Assembly: GCF_002736205.1 (NCBI RefSeq)
Contig: NZ_CP024091.1
Span: 1,116,001-1,180,000, forward strand
Source: Pedobacter ginsengisoli
GTDB lineage: Bacteria > Bacteroidota > Bacteroidia > Sphingobacteriales > Sphingobacteriaceae
DNA: 64,000 bases
Direction of reading: 5' to 3'
In this document: positions 60,413 through 64,000 of the stretch, in pieces
How positions within the stretch are numbered: position 1 is the first letter of the stretch
How the letters are laid out: each line of letters starts with the position of its first letter
Notes under the pieces: generated by a model
Database searches by the model: none
Seen by the model: only the letters and a program-made list of their open reading frames with translations
What the model was told of the DNA's origin: nothing
Translations under genes and position numbers: made by a program

Positions 60413-60874
60413 ATGGAACGCGACGAATTTATCAAATCACTGGGATTAGGACTGGCATTGGTTTGTACAGGATCTTGTTTGTCGGGCTGCGGAAAAAGTA
60501 GCAACGATGGACCAGAGGATAAACCTGATCCGGGGCCAGGAGGTGGAAATACTAATACTGCCACTATAGATTTATCAACTGATCTTAAAGCTATAGGCGA
60601 CCAGGCTAAAGCAAATGGTGTACTGTTTTTTAGAATAGCCGCAGGCAATACTGCTGCTTCATTTGTAGCTACAGAATCCATTTGCCCTCATCAAGGCGGA
60701 AATTTAGTGTGGAAACAGGCTGATAATAGAATACAATGTCAATTGCACTTTTCTGAGTACGCAACTAATGGTTCTGTGCTTCAGGGACCACAGGGTACAA
60801 CAGGAAATACGAGGACATTGAAAATTTACAGCACCTCGATTAGTGGAACTAAACTTACGGCTACAATTGCATAA
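60413..60874 (+). CDS. Rieske [2Fe-2S] lipoprotein
   Basis: 153 residues. A Tat-less signal with lipobox LSGC (Cys26). The cluster ligands are Cys91-Pro-His93 in CPHQGGNLVW and Cys109-Gln-Leu-His112 in CQLHFSEYATNGSVLQGPQG. The second box ends with the Gly-Pro loop found in Rieske folds. A linker of Asp, Gly and Pro joins lipid anchor and domain (about 30-48). It is a periplasmic electron carrier; its partner is probably a cytochrome or YceI-bound quinone. Start and spacing (17 bases after the barrel) fit co-transcription. Confidence 0.92.
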   Translation: MERDEFIKSLGLGLALVCTGSCLSGCGKSSNDGPEDKPDPGPGGGNTNTATIDLSTDLKAIGDQAKANGVLFFRIAAGNTAASFVATESICPHQGGNLVWKQADNRIQCQLHFSEYATNGSVLQGPQGTTGNTRTLKIYSTSISGTKLTATIA

Positions 60875-61008
60875 TAATGTGCTTTTCTTCTAATGAAAAA
60901 ATTATTTTCATTTCTTGTTAATGTTGGTACGATATGTGTAAATTGTATAGAGTTATCTGTGTAATTAATAACAGGATAACGGACATTCAATTAGCTATTT
61001 AAAAAGTT

Positions 61009-61668
61009 ATGAAAAAACTACTTTCACTGATTGCCATTTTAAGTTTCTGTGTGAGCTTAAGTATGGCACAAACTGCCCCTGCTGCAGCAACCAAAGCTAC
61101 AGCAAAAGCTAAAAAAGAAACTTCGAAAGCTAAAGATGCTGCAGCTGATGCGAAGAAGGAAGCTGCAAAGGCGAAAGCTGATGCAAAGAAAGATGCAACT
61201 GCTGCCGCGAAGAAAGAGGCCGCTAAAGCTAAAGCCGACGCTAAAAAAGAAGCGACAGCTAAAGCCAAAGCTGCTGCTGATGTAAAAAAAGAAACAACTG
61301 CAGCTACTACTGCCGAAGTGAAGTTAAAAAAAGATGGTACACCTGATAAGCGTTTTGCAAAAACTGCAGCAGCTGCAACCAGTGATGTGAAACTTAAAAA
61401 GGATGGTACGCCTGATAAGCGTTATTCTGCAACAGCTGCCAAAGAAAAAGCTACAGCTCCTGCAAAAGAAGTTAAAAAAGAAGTAACAGCGGTAAAAAAA
61501 CAAACAACTACTGCTGTAGCGAGTAATGCTAACAAAGATTATAAACCAACTGTTGACAGATCTTTGAAAGGACCAAATTCTGAAGTAGTTTATACCGGCC
61601 CACGTGGTGGTAAATACTATATCAATAAAAATGGTAACAAAACTTATATTAAAAGGGAAGCAGAGTAG
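61009..61668 (+). CDS. Secreted Ala/Lys-rich repeat protein with C-terminal basic adaptor domain
   Basis: 219 residues with a signal peptide (1-20, ending SMAQ). Residues about 22-105 are Ala/Lys-rich with KAK(A/D)AAKKEA-like repeats, resembling histone or AlgP-like tails. Two copies of KLKKDGTPDKR(F/Y) follow (about 106-117 and 128-140). The end (about 190-219) reads TGPRGGKYYINKNGNKTYIKRE, a pattern of the PBCV basic adaptor domain family. Export of such a Lys-rich protein is unusual; it may bind DNA, LPS or exopolymer outside the cell. It has its own terminator. Confidence 0.8.
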   Translation: MKKLLSLIAILSFCVSLSMAQTAPAAATKATAKAKKETSKAKDAAADAKKEAAKAKADAKKDATAAAKKEAAKAKADAKKEATAKAKAAADVKKETTAATTAEVKLKKDGTPDKRFAKTAAAATSDVKLKKDGTPDKRYSATAAKEKATAPAKEVKKEVTAVKKQTTTAVASNANKDYKPTVDRSLKGPNSEVVYTGPRGGKYYINKNGNKTYIKREAE

Positions 61669-61692
61669 TTTTAAAATCTGATTCGAATAATG

Positions 61693-61723
61693 AAAAAAGG
61701 CATCCACACAGGATGCCTTTTTT
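61693..61723. terminator. Bidirectional intrinsic terminator
   Basis: AAAAAAGGCATCC (61693-61705) pairs perfectly with GGATGCCTTTTTT (61711-61723) around loop ACACA, between the repeat protein and the leftward PNGase F gene. Confidence 0.93.
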
Positions 61724-61727
61724 TATG

Positions 61728-63407
61728 CTATTCTTTATCGCCAATTAGTGTTCCTGATACATTCCAGGCACTAAAACTGCCTCCTTCGGGTTTGCCTAGC
61801 GGTATTGCTACCTGGAAGGTGTGTTTACCCGGTTTAAGATCCGGTAACGGAACTTCTACAGGTAAAGTAATTGTGCCGGGGCACCAGTTTGAACGGCTAA
61901 GATCTGATGATGAAAGACCATTGCCAAAGTTGCCCGAAGCCGGATTTAAGAATCTGTAAGTGGCGCAATCTTCTCTCCATGGAATAAAGTGATACACTCT
62001 TTTGCCATCTACAAAAATTTCATTTTGTTTGGGTACAAATTCATCTCCGCCACCCCAGCCGCCATGGCCTGTTGTAAGGTACCTTAGCTTTAGGTTTTTT
62101 ACGCCTTGTGGTATATCAACTGCCACTGTAAGAGAGTCCTGATCGAACATGGTGCCATATTCTTGTCCAGACATTTCCATTAAGTTGGTTGTGTTAAATG
62201 CAGGCATTATCCATTTCTTTTCTTCTTTTTGACTCTCGCCTTCGTAACCAGGATAATATTTGAAATAAAGACTGGCTTTATGGCCTCCTTTATCATAGTT
62301 GCCTATGAAAACCCCTATCCATACTTCGCCTTGTAAACGTGGTAACAGAGCGCTGATGTCTTGCTTGTATACAACGGAGTCGGCCCAGTTATATCCTTTT
62401 ATTTTTGCCTGTGCATTAAAATGATTCACACCAAAGGAGGTGAAAAACCGCATTAACTCTAGTGGTGGTAAATAATTATCGGTGGCTGTAACTCCCTGGT
62501 ATTTCTTTCCATTTCTGGCTGAATATAAAGGAAGTGCCTGGATGCCATTTTGTAAAGCATCAAGATAAGATACAGATTTGTCGGTAGGGATCATAAATAC
62601 AGATCCTGTACGGTCATAAGCATCACCGTTAGAATGTTGCGCCAGTTCAACAAATAATTGCTGACCTGCTTTTGTAGCTGGTAACTTTACTTTTTTAAGA
62701 ATTATAGTACCACCAGAAAAATGGTAGGTAACATTAGCTTGTTCTCCTTTAGGGTTTTCTGTTTTGTTGCCAAAGCTTATCTGCTCATTATTAAAAATGG
62801 TGAGTGTATTGTAACGGCTTTCTATTACCTGACGCTGGTAAGCTGGCTCATCCAATAGGGTGCCCCAGTTTTTTGGCCAGGCAAGTTCTTCTGGAGTTAC
62901 GGCGCGGTATTCAATTTTCTTTGCAATGGTTTCAGAATTTCCGTTACGGATGGTTTTAAGAATTAATCCTAATCCGGGAGCTATTGAAATACTTGGTGTT
63001 CCTTTAATTTTAAGGTCGTTTGTATACCAAACTTCAATAGTGTTTGAGCGGATAAACACTTTTGCTTTTTTACATGGGATACCTAGAATGGTATCAATTC
63101 CCGTTAGGAGTTCGGCCTTTACATATTCTGAAAAAGGTTTTTTAAGCGTATAAACGATGCCGTTGTTATTTTGCACCTGGTAGCTAACTTTTTGAGCAGT
63201 TTGCAGGTATTGCTGTTCGGTTTGGCGACCTTGGGGAACCAGGTGTACCTGACTGCCTTTAATGAACATTTTTTGTTCAGCTTTTGAATCTTTTCCGTTG
63301 TTTCGGAAGCCATAGGTAATAACAGCTTCTGTAGCTTTGGTGTTTATTTGTGAAAACGATGGGGCACTGGTTAAAAGCAGCGCAAACCCTAATAGAAGTA
63401 CTCTCAT
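61728..63407 (-). CDS. PNGase F-like peptide-N-glycosidase with GLPGLI-type N-terminal domain
   Basis: 559 residues with a signal peptide (1-19, ending SFSQ). Residues about 20-190 resemble the GLPGLI family (EAVITYGFRNNGKDSKAEQKMFIKGSQVHLV). PNGase F follows, about 200-559: YDRTGSVFMIPTDKSVSYLD (the Asp may match the catalytic Asp of the flavobacterial enzyme), GHGGWGGGDEFVPKQNEIFVDGKRV, IPWREDCATYRFLNPASGNFGNGLSSSDLSRSNWCPGTITLPVEV and an SFSAWNVSG end. It releases N-glycans from asparagine. The fusion with GLPGLI is not in the classic enzyme. It matches the fucosidase and sulfatase as a glycan-use tool. Confidence 0.9.
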   Translation of the reverse strand: MRVLLLGFALLLTSAPSFSQINTKATEAVITYGFRNNGKDSKAEQKMFIKGSQVHLVPQGRQTEQQYLQTAQKVSYQVQNNNGIVYTLKKPFSEYVKAELLTGIDTILGIPCKKAKVFIRSNTIEVWYTNDLKIKGTPSISIAPGLGLILKTIRNGNSETIAKKIEYRAVTPEELAWPKNWGTLLDEPAYQRQVIESRYNTLTIFNNEQISFGNKTENPKGEQANVTYHFSGGTIILKKVKLPATKAGQQLFVELAQHSNGDAYDRTGSVFMIPTDKSVSYLDALQNGIQALPLYSARNGKKYQGVTATDNYLPPLELMRFFTSFGVNHFNAQAKIKGYNWADSVVYKQDISALLPRLQGEVWIGVFIGNYDKGGHKASLYFKYYPGYEGESQKEEKKWIMPAFNTTNLMEMSGQEYGTMFDQDSLTVAVDIPQGVKNLKLRYLTTGHGGWGGGDEFVPKQNEIFVDGKRVYHFIPWREDCATYRFLNPASGNFGNGLSSSDLSRSNWCPGTITLPVEVPLPDLKPGKHTFQVAIPLGKPEGGSFSAWNVSGTLIGDKE

Positions 63408-63424
63408 AGGGCATAAAGTTAAGA

Positions 63425-64000
63425 TTATTTTACCTCAAGTACCTCTAAAAAGAGTTCAAACATTTCTTCGGGTTTAAATGGTTTTGAAAGGATGTAAAGT
63501 ATCCCCATCTCTTTAAGCCTAAGCCTAACTTCTTCAAGCACATCGGCAGTAAAAATGATCACTTTGGTATCCGGATAGTTTTCCTGAATGTGTTTGGCTA
63601 ACTGGTAGCCGTCCATTCCTGGCATGTGCAGATCAACCAGAACAACATCAAATTTTTGTTCTTTTAAAAGCTCTATGGCCGCATATCCATTCTCGGCTTT
63701 ATCGGCATTAATTCCAAAACGGCTTAGCTGACGGCTGGCTACTAACAGATTGGTAATGTTATCATCAACAATTAGCAGTTTAAAATCGGGCAGGGGAGGG
63801 AAATCAAATTCGTTTGTCATCGATTTATTTTCTGGTTGCAGTGGAATACTCTTTTTAAAATCAATTTGAAACTCAAATACTGAGCCTACTGATGGTTTAC
63901 TTGTTAAATGAATTTGGCTGTTAAAAAGTCTGACTAGACCTCTGGTGATATTTAGGCCCAGACCGCTTCCTTGCTGTTGCCTGTGTGAATCTTGTTGTAC
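63425..64000 (-). CDS. C-terminal part of a hybrid histidine kinase with receiver domain, cut by window edge
   Basis: 191 codons in one frame from base 64000 to a stop at 63425. An internal ATG at 63820 gives a receiver-only version, but the frame is open upstream with the ATPase G2 box QGSGLGLNITRGLVRLF at about 63970-63920, so the whole is a hybrid kinase. The receiver part has LLIVDDNITNL, the phospho-acceptor Asp in VVLVDLHMPGMDGYQL, Thr in IIFTAD and Lys in LSKPF. It passes the signal from an N-terminal sensor outside the window. The next gene, PNGase F, begins 17 bases after its stop, on the same strand. Confidence 0.88.
   Translation of the reverse strand, partial: VQQDSHRQQQGSGLGLNITRGLVRLFNSQIHLTSKPSVGSVFEFQIDFKKSIPLQPENKSMTNEFDFPPLPDFKLLIVDDNITNLLVASRQLSRFGINADKAENGYAAIELLKEQKFDVVLVDLHMPGMDGYQLAKHIQENYPDTKVIIFTADVLEEVRLRLKEMGILYILSKPFKPEEMFELFLEVLEVK

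Noticed and set aside
61009..61300. Opposite-strand Ala/Phe-rich frame over the Lys/Ala repeat
   Set aside because: It is the mirror of a biased repeat sequence, with no start signal or domain.
63425..63820. Stand-alone receiver protein of 131 residues
   Set aside because: The frame is open upstream to the window edge and encodes the G2 box of a histidine kinase, so the true gene is a hybrid kinase.

Overview
The window looks like chromosome of a member of the Bacteroidota, most likely a Sphingobacteriaceae (Pedobacter-like) soil or freshwater bacterium. The sequence is AT-rich. Many genes carry signal peptides or lipoprotein signals. The clear promoters follow the Bacteroidota pattern TTTG-N19/20-TAnnTTTG. 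The gene families are typical of the group: hybrid two-component system regulator, GH29 fucosidase, formylglycine sulfatase, PNGase F, DUF1080 proteins, DUF4382, DUF5777 and Hc1. The genus is inferred from gene content only.

Layout. 1-265 is the start of a leftward beta-helix protein cut by the window edge. 450-5203 is an envelope module: two leftward secreted proteins (one DUF4382 lipoprotein) face a rightward operon of a basic small protein, an outer-membrane barrel, an OmpR-type response regulator and its sensor kinase. The divergent promoter carries paired repeats with an 11-bp period, the expected form of an OmpR/PhoB operator. 5233-18938 holds metabolic and secreted enzymes (sulfurtransferase, PQQ dehydrogenase with a cytochrome domain, a degenerate iminopeptidase homologue, a 1374-residue hybrid sensor, a beta-lactamase-fold hydrolase, a fucosidase). 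19060-21859 is an ABC transporter/GntR operon with a near-perfect promoter and a palindromic operator on the predicted start of transcription. 21895-30973 is mixed: SUOX-like fold protein, a truncated haem peroxidase, phosphodiesterase, sulfatase, an XRE-pentapeptide fusion, a serine hydrolase and an acyltransferase. 31141-39394 is mostly secreted or membrane proteins of unknown role, plus a secreted chorismate mutase.

39395-40604 is a 1.2-kb stretch without a convincing gene. It is full of hairpins, including a long imperfect inverted repeat with two mutually exclusive pairings, and is the most foreign-looking part of the window. 40605-50866 holds a secreted aldose epimerase, an imelysin/di-haem peroxidase fusion next to a PhoX-like lipoprotein, a DUF47 protein, a pseudogene with three lesions, purU, the cbpA/cbpM co-chaperone pair and a ROK regulator.

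51056-58411 is a four-gene operon of three Gfo/Idh/MocA oxidoreductases and one HEAT-repeat protein with two DUF1080 domains. This fits oxidative cleavage of glycosides through 3-keto intermediates, possibly controlled by the ROK regulator upstream. After it come a 58-residue Hc1 histone-like gene (58548-58724), a YceI/DUF5777/Rieske operon, an Ala/Lys-rich secreted protein, a PNGase F and the C-terminal part of a hybrid histidine kinase cut by the right edge.

Several starts were moved downstream of the longest open frame (6568, 10563, 19136, 33927, 35557, 55893) because signal peptides, Tat motifs or promoter position favour the internal ATG.
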